This document shows positions 36,191-44,052 of a DNA stretch of 64,000 nucleotides, piece after piece; position 1 is the first letter of the stretch; each line of letters starts with the position of its first letter. A program made the translations under genes and the position numbers. The notes under the pieces are model-generated. The model worked only from the letters and a program-made list of their open reading frames with translations. It did not search any database and was not told where the DNA came from. The DNA comes from Sinomonas sp. ASV486 (lineage in GTDB: Bacteria; Actinomycetota; Actinomycetes; Actinomycetales; Micrococcaceae), in NCBI RefSeq assembly GCF_030908215.1, contig NZ_JAVFJK010000008.1, positions 109,678-173,677 of the forward strand. The letters are read 5' to 3'.

Positions 36191-36951
36191 GGCTGCACCA
36201 TCCGCTGATTGGTGTTCGCATAGCTGACCGAATCCGCCGTCGAGCCGACAAGCCCCATGGTGACTCGGAGCAGGCCCGGAGCCACGTCGTCGAGCGGTGG
36301 CGGTGTGTCGGTGCCCAGGGTGAGGCTCCGCCCGTTGGAGGTTGTCGCGGTGACAGATCCCAGATAGACGCTGACGTGTCCGCTGAGCACCGTCTTGTCG
36401 GCGGACGTGACCAACCCGGGCCCGTTGGGCGGGCGCACCGTCAGGGTGAACCCCGTGATGGTGATCGAGTCTGCCGTGATCTTCAGAACGCGGACGCCGC
36501 TGCCGTCGGCGGTCGGCACGGTGACGACGCTGATCGAACTCAGCCCCGTGAAGGACAGGCTCTGGGAGCCCATCGAGGCCGGAGTCTTGGTGAAGATCGG
36601 GGTTCCGCTGTCCCGAGGCGCTGCCACAGGCGCGCTGGACGTGGGTTCCGGGGTCGCGATGGCAGCCGGGTCCGTCCCAGATCCTGCGCCGGGAAGCGCG
36701 GGCAGGCTGGGGCCGGATCCAAGCCCCGGCAGCAGAGTGCCGCCCACGGCGGGCAAGGGCCCCGGCGCCTGCGTGGGTGCCGTGCCCGAAGGCGAAGGAC
36801 TCGGGGGCTCGGACGGGCACGACACGACGAGTGGTACACACAGCGCCGTCGGCACGCTGTCGGGGATCCTCGCCGCCCCGAGGACGAACGGCAGGGTGAG
36901 GAGCGAGCCGGACGCCACGGCGGCAAGGGTGCGGGCACGGCGGAGATTCAC
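36187..36951 (-). CDS. Secreted Pro-rich protein of the DUF6230/DUF6114 operon
   Basis: The protein is about 254 aa from the GTG at 36951 (MNLRRARTLAAVASGSLLTL). A signal sequence is followed by a Pro/Ser/Gly-rich linker of about 90 residues and a C-terminal beta-rich domain with VRVLKITADSITITGFTLTV and GHVSVYLGSVTATTSNGRSL. This domain shares the D-S-I-T-I-T pattern with the DUF6230 protein encoded two genes upstream, suggesting a related fold. No known family could be assigned. Its start overlaps the end of the DUF6114 gene. Confidence 0.65.
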   Translation of the reverse strand: MNLRRARTLAAVASGSLLTLPFVLGAARIPDSVPTALCVPLVVSCPSEPPSPSPSGTAPTQAPGPLPAVGGTLLPGLGSGPSLPALPGAGSGTDPAAIATPEPTSSAPVAAPRDSGTPIFTKTPASMGSQSLSFTGLSSISVVTVPTADGSGVRVLKITADSITITGFTLTVRPPNGPGLVTSADKTVLSGHVSVYLGSVTATTSNGRSLTLGTDTPPPLDDVAPGLLRVTMGLVGSTADSVSYANTNQRMVQP

Positions 36952-37397
36952 CCTGCCCACATTCCCCGCTTGGCCCCCGGCGGGCCCATCCACGCCGCGA
37001 CCAGCACGCCTCCGACCACCGAGAGCAGCATGCCGACGAGGAAGCCGCCCATGTTAACCCCGACCAGCGAGTAGACAGCGACCACCAGTGTCAGAACCCC
37101 ATAGAACACGTGATGCGGCGGCATGGTCACGGACAGGACTCCGAGAAGCACCAGCACGATCGGGATGACGGTGGCCTGAAGTCCCTCGATCCCCAGCTGG
37201 ATGTGAAGATGGCCAAGGTCGAGCTGACCCGAGAAGAACATCTCCACCCCGCCGAGCATGGCCAGCAACCCGCCGACGAACGGCCGCTGCCGGCGCCAGT
37301 GCCGGAATCGGCTGGCCTTCCCGGACGCCTTCGCACTCCGCGACGGCGCGGGAGCACTGTTCTCCGTCGTCGACGACGTGCCACCGCTCAGAAGCAT
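36948..37397 (-). CDS. DUF6114 membrane protein
   Basis: This 149-aa protein has a basic, Ser-rich N-terminus with RFRHWRRQRPFVGGLLAMLG and about four membrane helices (LGGVEMFFSG, IPIVLVLLGVLSVT, VFYGVLTLVVAVYSLVGV, LVGMLLSVVGGVLVAAW). It fits the actinobacterial DUF6114 family, which lies next to DUF6230 genes in Streptomyces and relatives. The ATG at 37397 overlaps the end of the DUF6230 gene by 10 bp. Role unknown, probably envelope. Confidence 0.8.
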   Translation of the reverse strand: MLLSGGTSSTTENSAPAPSRSAKASGKASRFRHWRRQRPFVGGLLAMLGGVEMFFSGQLDLGHLHIQLGIEGLQATVIPIVLVLLGVLSVTMPPHHVFYGVLTLVVAVYSLVGVNMGGFLVGMLLSVVGGVLVAAWMGPPGAKRGMWAG

Positions 37398-38002
37398 GCC
37401 TTGGACCCATCCGTCAGATCCAGGCTCATCCCGGTCAGGGTGAACACCGATGCCTGCGTACTCCACGCCGTCTGCTGCAGATTCGTGATCGTGATGCTGT
37501 CTGAGTCCTGGGCGAAGTCGCCTGCCGAGCCCTTCGCGGCGGTGTTGACCGTCGAGGCGTCCACGCCGATGCGGATCTTGCCGAAGGTGGAATCGCCCTT
37601 CAGGCCGGTCATTCCGATCTGAAGATCGGAAGCCGAGGCAGGGTTGTTCCCGCCGCCGGCTTTGATGAGCACCCCGACCGTGCCCAACGGGGTCTGCGTG
37701 ACCACGGACTGGCACAGGTCAGAGAGGGTTGCGCTCTTGATGTTGGCGATCGCAACCGGGTGATCCTTCCCCTCGGTATCCTTCGCGACCCCGGCGTACT
37801 GGGAGAACCCGGTTCCCTCGAGCCTCGAGGCGCCGATCTGGAACTGGCTGCCGGACACGGCGAAGGACACGGGTACCGCCCCTTGGGCGATGCCGCCCAT
37901 GAGGAGCGATGCGGCCGCGGCCGAGGGCACGGCAAAGAGCATGATGCGGCCTGCATGGGATGCACCCATCGATCGGATGCGCTGCGAGACGGGGAACTTC
38001 AT
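37388..38002 (-). CDS. DUF6230 secreted protein
   Basis: The 204-aa protein has a Sec-type signal (about residues 18-42, ending GGIAQGA) and a beta-rich domain with VSFAVSGSQFQIGASRLEGT, VAIANIKSATLSDLCQSV and DSDSITITNLQQTAWSTQAS. Two cysteines, in LCQSV and at the C-terminal SKACF, could form a disulfide. DUF6230 proteins are sometimes called cholesterol esterases without support. The ATG has AGGAGG 5 nt upstream. It heads the three-gene operon and diverges from a TetR gene across an operator-like region. Confidence 0.82.
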   Translation of the reverse strand: MKFPVSQRIRSMGASHAGRIMLFAVPSAAAASLLMGGIAQGAVPVSFAVSGSQFQIGASRLEGTGFSQYAGVAKDTEGKDHPVAIANIKSATLSDLCQSVVTQTPLGTVGVLIKAGGGNNPASASDLQIGMTGLKGDSTFGKIRIGVDASTVNTAAKGSAGDFAQDSDSITITNLQQTAWSTQASVFTLTGMSLDLTDGSKACF

Positions 38003-38064
38003 TGATCCTCCTGACGTGGGCGCCGCCCGTGACGGCGGCAACACGGTCGAAGATATCGGCACTG

Positions 38065-38079
38065 TTGACTCTGAGTCAA
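38065..38079. promoter_or_regulatory. Palindromic operator candidate (TetR/DUF6230 promoter)
   Basis: TTGACTC-T-GAGTCAA is a perfect 7-bp inverted repeat with a one-base centre, in the space between the divergent DUF6230 and TetR genes. A second GACTC-N5-GAGTC lies at 38093-38107. Both use the same GACTC half-site, as expected for a dimeric TetR regulator controlling both promoters. Confidence 0.65.
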
Positions 38080-38092
38080 TAGCGGCCTCGCC

Positions 38093-38107
38093 GACTCTTC
38101 TCGAGTC
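38093..38107. promoter_or_regulatory. Second GACTC/GAGTC operator candidate
   Basis: GACTC (38093-38097) and GAGTC (38103-38107) form an inverted repeat with a 5-nt centre. It starts 13 nt after the end of the first palindrome and just upstream of the TetR start codon (38123), suited for autoregulation. Confidence 0.5.
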
Positions 38108-38122
38108 AGTAGAATTTCTGCT

Positions 38123-38722
38123 GTGTCCGAACCGCAGCGCGCCCGCCTCAACCCTCAGGACCGGAGAGCGCAGCTCGTCGCGGCCGGAGTGAACTTCCTG
38201 ACCGACCACACTCTGGACGAACTGACGATGGACGAGCTCGCCCGCTTGGCCGGCGTTTCACGCGCCCTGCTGTTCCATTACTTCGAAACCCGCCAAGGCA
38301 TGCAGCTTGCCGTGGTCACGACGGCGCGGGACAGCCTTCTCCTCGCCACGACTCCGCGCGAGGACCTCGCCCCGCGGGAGCGGGTCCGGGACACGCTGCT
38401 GAGGATCACCCAGTTCGTGCAGCAGCACCACGGCACCTTCTACTCAATGGTCAGAGGTGCCGCCAGCGGCGACCCCGCGGTGCGCGTGATCATCGATGAG
38501 TCACGTGAGCTCAATGCCGAACGCCTGCGCGAAGCCTTCATCGAGCTCGGGTTGGCGGACACTACGTTGTTGCGCGTGGCCCTGCGATCCTGGGTCGCCT
38601 TCGCCGAGGAGTCGCTCATCAGCCTCGCGATCGAGCGCAACACTGCGGCCGATGAGGTGGTGCAGTTCCTGGAGGCATCCCTGCATGGGATGGTGAACTC
38701 CATCCACGACCAAAGGCTCTGA
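38123..38722 (+). CDS. TetR/AcrR-family transcriptional regulator
   Basis: The 199-aa protein has a TetR HTH at about residues 15-60: AAGVNFLTDHTLDELTMDEL then LAGVSRALLFHYFETRQGMQ, followed by an all-helical ligand domain. It starts with GTG at 38123. It diverges from the DUF6230 operon across paired GACTC palindromes, so it probably represses that operon and itself. The ligand is unknown. Confidence 0.88.
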   Translation: MSEPQRARLNPQDRRAQLVAAGVNFLTDHTLDELTMDELARLAGVSRALLFHYFETRQGMQLAVVTTARDSLLLATTPREDLAPRERVRDTLLRITQFVQQHHGTFYSMVRGAASGDPAVRVIIDESRELNAERLREAFIELGLADTTLLRVALRSWVAFAEESLISLAIERNTAADEVVQFLEASLHGMVNSIHDQRL

Positions 38723-38741
38723 GCTCGGAACGCATCCCCCC

Positions 38742-38770
38742 TTGTGGGCCATAGCCGCCCCACCTACAAT
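38742..38770 (+). promoter_or_regulatory. Promoter of the first tandem paralogue
   Basis: TTGTGG (38742-38747) and TACAAT (38765-38770) are separated by exactly 17 bp. Immediately downstream lies an inverted repeat CCAATT-N8-AATTGG (38775-38794), placed over the expected transcription start, where a repressor could bind. Confidence 0.75.
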
Positions 38771-38828
38771 TAATCCAATTGATGGTTTAATTGGGTTGGA
38801 GCTGGGCCGGCCCCTCAGGAGGCCGGCC

Positions 38829-39299
38829 ATGTCCTTGAACTCCCTGCTGGGCGCGATCGCCCGGACGAGCATTCCGCACCTTGTGCTCGAAGAACCCAGG
38901 CTCGACCACGTCTCGGTCCATCCCTGCGCGGAAGGTCTCTGCGTTGACGTCGGCCTCTCGGTTCTTGGCTTGGTGCAGTTGGGCCGCGCCCGCGCAACGG
39001 CACGCTTCACGGCGGTCCTCGAACGGCGTGGCCCGGATGGGAGCACTGTCCGCCGAGCCATTGCGAGCATCGAGTCGTGTGACGGCGCGTTCAGGCGTGA
39101 AGGGTTGACCCTCGCGGGCGCTTCCCTCCTCCTCGGCACACCGCATCCCCAGCGCTTCTGGCCGCGGATCGGCGCTCCCGACGGTCGCGGCGTGGTGCTC
39201 GTCGACTCCGCATGGACAGACCTCATGGTCACCGACCACAGGCACCGCCTGGTCACACGGGTCCGCGGTGAATGGGCCATGCCCTTGCGGAGCAAGTAG
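38829..39299 (+). CDS. Hypothetical protein, tandem paralogue A
   Basis: I do not recognise this 156-aa protein. It begins MSLNSLLGAIARTSIPHLVL and contains ARFTAVLERRGPDGSTVRRA and DSAWTDLMVTDHRHRLVTRV. It is related to the next gene along most of its length (ARFTAVLER, LGTP/LGAP, TDLMVTD/SDLVVTD). It is soluble, with mixed strands and no signal peptide. The ATG at 38829 has CAGGAGG 6-12 nt upstream. It has its own promoter, described separately. Confidence 0.75.
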   Translation: MSLNSLLGAIARTSIPHLVLEEPRLDHVSVHPCAEGLCVDVGLSVLGLVQLGRARATARFTAVLERRGPDGSTVRRAIASIESCDGAFRREGLTLAGASLLLGTPHPQRFWPRIGAPDGRGVVLVDSAWTDLMVTDHRHRLVTRVRGEWAMPLRSK

Positions 39300-39313
39300 G
39301 TGCTCCCTACAAT
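39285..39313 (+). promoter_or_regulatory. Promoter of the second tandem paralogue
   Basis: TTGCGG (39285-39290) and TACAAT (39308-39313) are 17 bp apart, the same layout as the promoter at 38742-38770. The -35 lies inside the end of the preceding gene. Just downstream are two CAATTGG direct repeats (39322-39336), echoing the CCAATTG sites of the first promoter. Confidence 0.75.
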
Positions 39314-39381
39314 ATGACCATCAATTGGACAATTGGTGAGCCGAAGCTGGGTCGGACCGCCCCGAGACAAAGCCGCCTGCC

Positions 39382-39912
39382 ATGTCACTCCGAACCCTGC
39401 TCGCTCGTCCGCGTACCCATCTGTCCGGACCCGCGGACCCAGTCTCCAACCCTCGACATCCAGCGCGCATCGCGTCCGTTGCAGTGCGCGCACTCGACTG
39501 CGGGCTCCACGTGGATGTCGACGAGGATCACGCCGAGTCCGGACGCCTGAGCCACGCGATTCAGGCGTCAGCCCGATTCACGGCCGTCCTCGAACGGACC
39601 GGGCCCGAGCCTGGCGGAACGGGGCGCCGGATCACAGCTCTGAGCGTCCGGTCGGACCACGCAGGCCTCCGCCCCGGGCACTTCAGACACGCCACGGCGG
39701 GTCTCACCCTCGGGGCACCGCCGTTGTCCTCGCTGCTGGACAAGGCACCCGCGCCGAAGGGCTCACGTGTACGGCTCCTCTCCGCCACCTGGTCAGACCT
39801 CGTCGTGACCGACGCCGAAAGCGGTCTCGCCCTGGAAGTCGAAGGAGAGTGGACCGTCTACTGTGCGGCCGAGCATCGGGAGATGCTCGTCCCGAGAGCC
39901 CAGATGGCCTAG
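39382..39912 (+). CDS. Hypothetical protein, tandem paralogue B
   Basis: This 176-aa protein begins MSLRTLLARPRTHLSGPADP and has ARFTAVLERTGPEPGGTGRR and ATWSDLVVTDAESGLALEVE. It is clearly a duplicate of the preceding gene, with different insertions in the first half. No known domain is recognised. The last residues overlap the stop of the convergent MFS gene by 4 bp. The duplication plus matching promoters suggests co-regulated but diverged products. Confidence 0.75.
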   Translation: MSLRTLLARPRTHLSGPADPVSNPRHPARIASVAVRALDCGLHVDVDEDHAESGRLSHAIQASARFTAVLERTGPEPGGTGRRITALSVRSDHAGLRPGHFRHATAGLTLGAPPLSSLLDKAPAPKGSRVRLLSATWSDLVVTDAESGLALEVEGEWTVYCAAEHREMLVPRAQMA

Positions 39913-41183
39913 TCCTGGACCGCGTCCGACAGCGTCCGGAGCCTGAAGAACGGGCCGAGGGTCACGGGTAGGATCGCGACGAGCCCACCGACGATCCCGA
40001 TCCACAGCGTCGGAACAAGCCCGATCCTCTCCCCCAGCCACCCGCCGAGGAGCGAGCCGATAGGCATGACGCCCCACACGACGCAGCGGATGGAAGCGTT
40101 CATCCGCCCGAGCAGCCGCGGCGGGCAGATACGCTGGCGCATGCTCACCTGCATCACGTTGTAGACGATCACGCCGAAGCTCATCGAGAACTCGCCCACG
40201 CTCAACAGCACGGGCGCCCATGGGCCAGGGCCAGCCACGAGCGCGAGAGGGAGAAGTACCCCACCGGCCCCGCCGACCATGAGCCCGATCGGAAGCAGCG
40301 GGCCCTCCCCGATCCGCGCGCCGAGGCGGGGGGCGGCCACCGCACCGACGAGCCCGCCCACGGACCCGATGGAGAGCATGACGCCGAACCCGGCGGCCCC
40401 GAGGTTGAGCTCGCGAAGGATGACCAGCGGCAGGAGCACGTAGGCCACGGACGAGAACAGGTTGCCGATCGCGGTGCTGGCCACGATCCGCCGGATGAGC
40501 GGATGCCTTGCCACGAAGGCACCGCCTTCACGGATCTCCACCCAGAGGCTGCTGTCCTCGCGTCGCTCAGGCCGCATCTCCGCGTCGTGGACACGGGTGA
40601 GGCAGAGTGCCGACACGAGGTAGCCCGCCGACTCGGCGGCGAAGAGCACCGGGGCACTGACGAGAGCCAGGAGGAAGCCGCCGAGCGCGGGGCCGCCCAT
40701 GCGGGCGACCTGCGCGGTCGCCTCGAGCTTGCCGTTCGCATCGGCGATCTGACTCCGGTGGACGAGGAGTGGAATGTAGCTCTGGTAGGCGACATCGAAG
40801 AAGACTGTTGCGACGCCGACCACGGCCGCGACGACGTAGAGATGCCACATCTGCAGCACTCCGGCCCACCACAGCACGGGGACGCATGCCATCGCAACCA
40901 TCCGTGCGAGGTCCGCCCGGATCATGGTGCGTCGCTTGAGCCAGCGGTCCACCCACGCGCCAGCCGGGAGTCCGACGATGAGGAAGGCCGCCATTGCGGC
41001 CGCGTTGAGCACGCCGAGCTCCATCTCCGCCGCCCCGAGGAGGCTCACGGCGAGCACGGGAAGCGCGAGCTGGCCGAGCTGGACGCCGAGCTGACTGACG
41101 CCCTCCCCGGTCCAGAAGGCGAGGAACGAGCGGCTCCGAAGGAGAGTCGGCGCGGTCAGCTCTGCGGGCGTTTCAGGGGACAC
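39909..41183 (-). CDS. MFS transporter
   Basis: The protein of about 424 aa has twelve predicted membrane segments and MFS marks such as GVSQLGVQLGQLALPVLAVS in helix 1 and AGAWVDRWLKRRTMIRADLA in the loop between helices 2 and 3. It resembles enterobactin-exporter-like (EntS/TMEM-type) MFS proteins. I chose the GTG at 41183; a TTG at 41219 would add 12 residues but would start inside an operator palindrome. A divergent ArsR-family regulator sits next to it, which suggests an efflux function with local control. Confidence 0.82.
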   Translation of the reverse strand: MSPETPAELTAPTLLRSRSFLAFWTGEGVSQLGVQLGQLALPVLAVSLLGAAEMELGVLNAAAMAAFLIVGLPAGAWVDRWLKRRTMIRADLARMVAMACVPVLWWAGVLQMWHLYVVAAVVGVATVFFDVAYQSYIPLLVHRSQIADANGKLEATAQVARMGGPALGGFLLALVSAPVLFAAESAGYLVSALCLTRVHDAEMRPERREDSSLWVEIREGGAFVARHPLIRRIVASTAIGNLFSSVAYVLLPLVILRELNLGAAGFGVMLSIGSVGGLVGAVAAPRLGARIGEGPLLPIGLMVGGAGGVLLPLALVAGPGPWAPVLLSVGEFSMSFGVIVYNVMQVSMRQRICPPRLLGRMNASIRCVVWGVMPIGSLLGGWLGERIGLVPTLWIGIVGGLVAILPVTLGPFFRLRTLSDAVQD

Positions 41184-41200
41184 GCGGCCAGTCTGGGTCA

Positions 41201-41224
41201 AGTGATTGGGAAGTGTCAATCACT
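41201..41224. promoter_or_regulatory. Operator palindrome of the ArsR/MFS promoter
   Basis: AGTGATTG (41201-41208) and CAATCACT (41217-41224) form a perfect 8-bp inverted repeat with an 8-nt spacer. It lies between the divergent MFS and ArsR genes, just upstream of the regulator -10 (TAGGCT, 41231-41236). A second site with 19 of 22 identical positions occurs at 58341-58363. Confidence 0.75.
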
Positions 41225-41242
41225 CATCGATAGGCTGGTGCC

Positions 41243-41734
41243 ATGTCGGAGCCAGACGAGGCCGCGAAGGGCCGCGCGCTCAGTTCACCGCTGCGCCTGC
41301 GCATCCTGCGGATGTGCCTCCACCAGCCGCGTACCAACAAGGAGATCGCAGATCGGTTGGGGATCAACCCCGCCTCGTGCCTCCACCACGTGCGCACCCT
41401 CGTGGCGACGGGATTCCTTGAGTCGCAGCCCGAGCGCCGCGGCGCCCGCGGGGCCAAGGAGGTCCCCTATCTGGCCACACGCAAATCGTGGAGCCAGCAT
41501 GTCGACGACGTCGCCCCAGTACTCATTGAGACCTTCGTCCAGGAGACCGCGGCCCTGGCGCCGGAGGACATCGCCGTCTGGAGGGTCGGGCTCAAGCTCA
41601 ACCAGGAGCATCGGGACGACCTCATGGGCCGGCTCCGCGCCATCGTCGACGAGTTCGTGGCACTGCCCAGCGATCCCGACGGCGAGGCTATCTCGCTCAT
41701 GATCGCCCAGCACCGAGACGCCGCCGCCGACTGA
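41243..41734 (+). CDS. ArsR-like winged-helix transcriptional regulator
   Basis: The 163-aa protein has a winged helix at about residues 12-75: SPLRLRILRMCLHQPRTNKE, then IADRLGINPASCLHHVRTLV with the recognition helix. The C-terminal 80 residues are helical with WRVGLKLNQEHRDDLMGRLR. No metal-binding CxC typical of true ArsR is seen, so a non-metal signal is likely. TAGGCT ends 6 nt before the ATG and no Shine-Dalgarno is present, so the mRNA is probably leaderless. It diverges from the MFS gene and probably binds 41201-41224. Confidence 0.82.
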   Translation: MSEPDEAAKGRALSSPLRLRILRMCLHQPRTNKEIADRLGINPASCLHHVRTLVATGFLESQPERRGARGAKEVPYLATRKSWSQHVDDVAPVLIETFVQETAALAPEDIAVWRVGLKLNQEHRDDLMGRLRAIVDEFVALPSDPDGEAISLMIAQHRDAAAD

Positions 41735-41794
41735 TCCGCCACCCCTGCCGATTCGGGTACAGATCTCCCACCTGGTTTCGCCTTTCGGGTACGC

Positions 41795-41846
41795 GTACGA
41801 CGACGGCCGGTGCCTTCCGCGCGGAAGACACCGGCCGTCGTCGTAC
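41795..41846. repeat. 52-bp near-perfect palindrome (terminator)
   Basis: The left half (41795-41820) and right half (41821-41846) are reverse complements at 25 of 26 positions without a loop. The core is GACGGCCGGTGCCTTCC. It lies between the convergent ArsR and typA genes and probably terminates both. It shares the segment CACCGGCCGT-GTCGTACCC with the galE/gltA terminator. Confidence 0.8.
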
Positions 41847-41896
41847 CCGCAATGCCGAATCAGACGCGAGATCTGGACCCGAGACGGAGCAAGTTG

Positions 41897-43822
41897 TCAG
41901 GCGCGGGAGCGGCTGCGAGCCGCCTTGAGCCGCTCGTTCGCGTCGAGGACGACCTTGCGGATGCGGATCGACTCCGGGGTGATCTCGACGCATTCGTCCT
42001 CGCGGGCGAACTCAAGGGACTCCTCGAGCGTGAGCGTCCGCGGCGGGGTGAGGCCCTCGAAGTTGTCGGCCGTAGCCGAACGCATGTTCGTGAGCTTCTT
42101 CTCCTTGGTGATGTTCACGTCCATGTCATCAGCGCGCGAGTTCTCCCCCACGATCATGCCCTCGTACACCTCAGCCGTGGGCTGGATGAAGAACGAGCCG
42201 CGCTCCTGGAGGTTGATCATGGCGAACGGCGTCGCCACACCGGCGCGGTCCGCGATGAGCGAGCCGTTGGTGCGGTACTCGATCTCGCCGGCCCACGGCT
42301 CGTAGCCCTCGGAGATCGACGACGCGATGCCGGCGCCGCGCGTGTCCGTGAGGAACTTGGTGCGGAAACCGATGAGGCCGCGGGACGGGACCATGAACTC
42401 CATGCGGACCCAGCCGGTGCCGTGGTTCGCCATGTTGGTCATGCGGCCCTTGCGTGCCGCGAGCAGCTGCGTCACCGCGCCGAGGTACTCCTCGGGGACG
42501 TCGATCGTCATGTGCTCGATCGGCTCGTGCACCTTGCCGTCGACCTTCTTGGTGACGACCTGCGGCTTGCCGACCGTGAGCTCGAAGCCCTCGCGGCGCA
42601 TCTGCTCGACGAGGATGGCGAGGGCCAGCTCGCCACGGCCCTGGACCTCCCACGCGTCCGGCCGCTCAGTCGGCAGGACGCGGATGGAGACGTTGCCGAT
42701 GAGCTCCTTGTCGAGGCGGTCCTTGACCTGGCGCGCCGTGACCTTGGCACCCTTGACGCGCCCCGCCAGCGGGGACGTGTTGATACCCACCGTCATCGAG
42801 ATCGCGGGGTCGTCGACGGTGATGAGCGGCAGCGGCTGCGGGTTCTCGACGTCGGTGAGGGTCTCGCCGATCGTGATGTCCTCGATGCCGGCGACGGCGA
42901 CGATGTCACCGGGACCCGCGGACTCGGCGGGGACGCGGTCGAGGGCCTTGGTGGCGAGGAGCTCGGTGATCTTGACGGTCTTGAGCGAACCGTCGTGCCG
43001 GGCCCAGGCGACCTGCTGGCCCTTGTGGAGCGTGCCGTTGTAGATGCGCAGGAGCGCGAGGCGGCCGAGGAACGGCGACGCGTCGAGGTTGGTCACGTGG
43101 GCCTGGAGAACGCCCTCAGGGTCGTAGGTCGGGGCCGGGATGTGCTTGAGGATCGTCTCGAAGAGGGGCTCGAGGTTGTCGTTGCCCGGAGCCTCGCCGT
43201 TGGCGGGCTGCTCGAGCGACGCAGCGCCCACCCTCGCGGCAGCGTAGACGACGGGCACGTCGAGGACCTTGTCGAGGTCGAGATCGGGGACCTCGTCGGC
43301 CAGATCGGATGCAAGGCCCAGAAGGAGGTCCATCGACTCATGGACGACCTCGTCGATCCGCGCGTCAGGGCGGTCCGTCTTGTTGACCACGAGGATCACG
43401 GGAAGATGCGCCGCGAGCGCCTTGCGCAGCACGAACCGGGTCTGCGGGAGCGGACCTTCAGACGCGTCGACGAGGAGGACCACGCCGTCGACCATCGAGA
43501 GCCCACGCTCGACCTCGCCGCCGAAGTCGGCGTGGCCGGGGGTGTCGATGACGTTGATCGTGATGCCCTCGGGCTCACCGGCCCCTGCCGCAGCCGGGCC
43601 CGCGTAGCGGACGGCCGTGTTCTTGGCGAGGATCGTGATGCCCTTTTCACGCTCGAGGTCACCCGAGTCCATCACGCGTTCCTCGACCTCGCCATGGGAG
43701 GCAAAGGAATTGGTCTGCTTGAGCATGGCGTCGACGAGGGTCGTCTTGCCATGGTCGACGTGCGCGACGATGGCGACGTTGCGGAGGTCGGTACGGGAGG
43801 CAGTGGACACGGTTTCAGTCAT
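41897..43822 (-). CDS. typA: Ribosome-associated GTPase TypA/BipA
   Basis: TypA is a translational GTPase of the EF-G family that assists ribosome assembly and stress adaptation. The 641-aa protein has NVAIVAHVDHGKTTLVDAML (G1), DTPGHADFGGEVER (G3) and NKTDRPDAR (G4), then domain II, the alpha-beta domains III and V and the BipA-specific C-terminal domain with KEKKLTNMRSATADNFEGLT. The ATG is at 43822. A TAAAAT on the minus strand (43941-43936) may be a -10, giving a leader over 100 nt. Confidence 0.95.
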   Translation of the reverse strand: MTETVSTASRTDLRNVAIVAHVDHGKTTLVDAMLKQTNSFASHGEVEERVMDSGDLEREKGITILAKNTAVRYAGPAAAGAGEPEGITINVIDTPGHADFGGEVERGLSMVDGVVLLVDASEGPLPQTRFVLRKALAAHLPVILVVNKTDRPDARIDEVVHESMDLLLGLASDLADEVPDLDLDKVLDVPVVYAAARVGAASLEQPANGEAPGNDNLEPLFETILKHIPAPTYDPEGVLQAHVTNLDASPFLGRLALLRIYNGTLHKGQQVAWARHDGSLKTVKITELLATKALDRVPAESAGPGDIVAVAGIEDITIGETLTDVENPQPLPLITVDDPAISMTVGINTSPLAGRVKGAKVTARQVKDRLDKELIGNVSIRVLPTERPDAWEVQGRGELALAILVEQMRREGFELTVGKPQVVTKKVDGKVHEPIEHMTIDVPEEYLGAVTQLLAARKGRMTNMANHGTGWVRMEFMVPSRGLIGFRTKFLTDTRGAGIASSISEGYEPWAGEIEYRTNGSLIADRAGVATPFAMINLQERGSFFIQPTAEVYEGMIVGENSRADDMDVNITKEKKLTNMRSATADNFEGLTPPRTLTLEESLEFAREDECVEITPESIRIRKVVLDANERLKAARSRSRA

Positions 43823-44052
43823 TCGCGTGAGGCTCGTTTCGAGTGGGTCGCAACTTGTCCGGCGCCCGGCGGGGTCCTTCGGTCAAAGGCAGTGGGGGCA
43901 CAGCGGAACAGACCCTGTCAGGGCCAGCACCCTCAATTTTACTCTCTCGGGCGCACTGCTCCGTGCGCTGCCCGGTGCGTGGGTGTCCCGCAGTGGCGAA
44001 GATCCCATCGTAGGCCGCATCATGGTGAGGTTCGCATCTTCTGAAGGACCCC

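Noticed and set aside
41810-44044. Long plus-strand open frame opposite typA
   Set aside because: Antisense shadow of typA, which is unambiguous; the product is acidic/His-rich with no homology.
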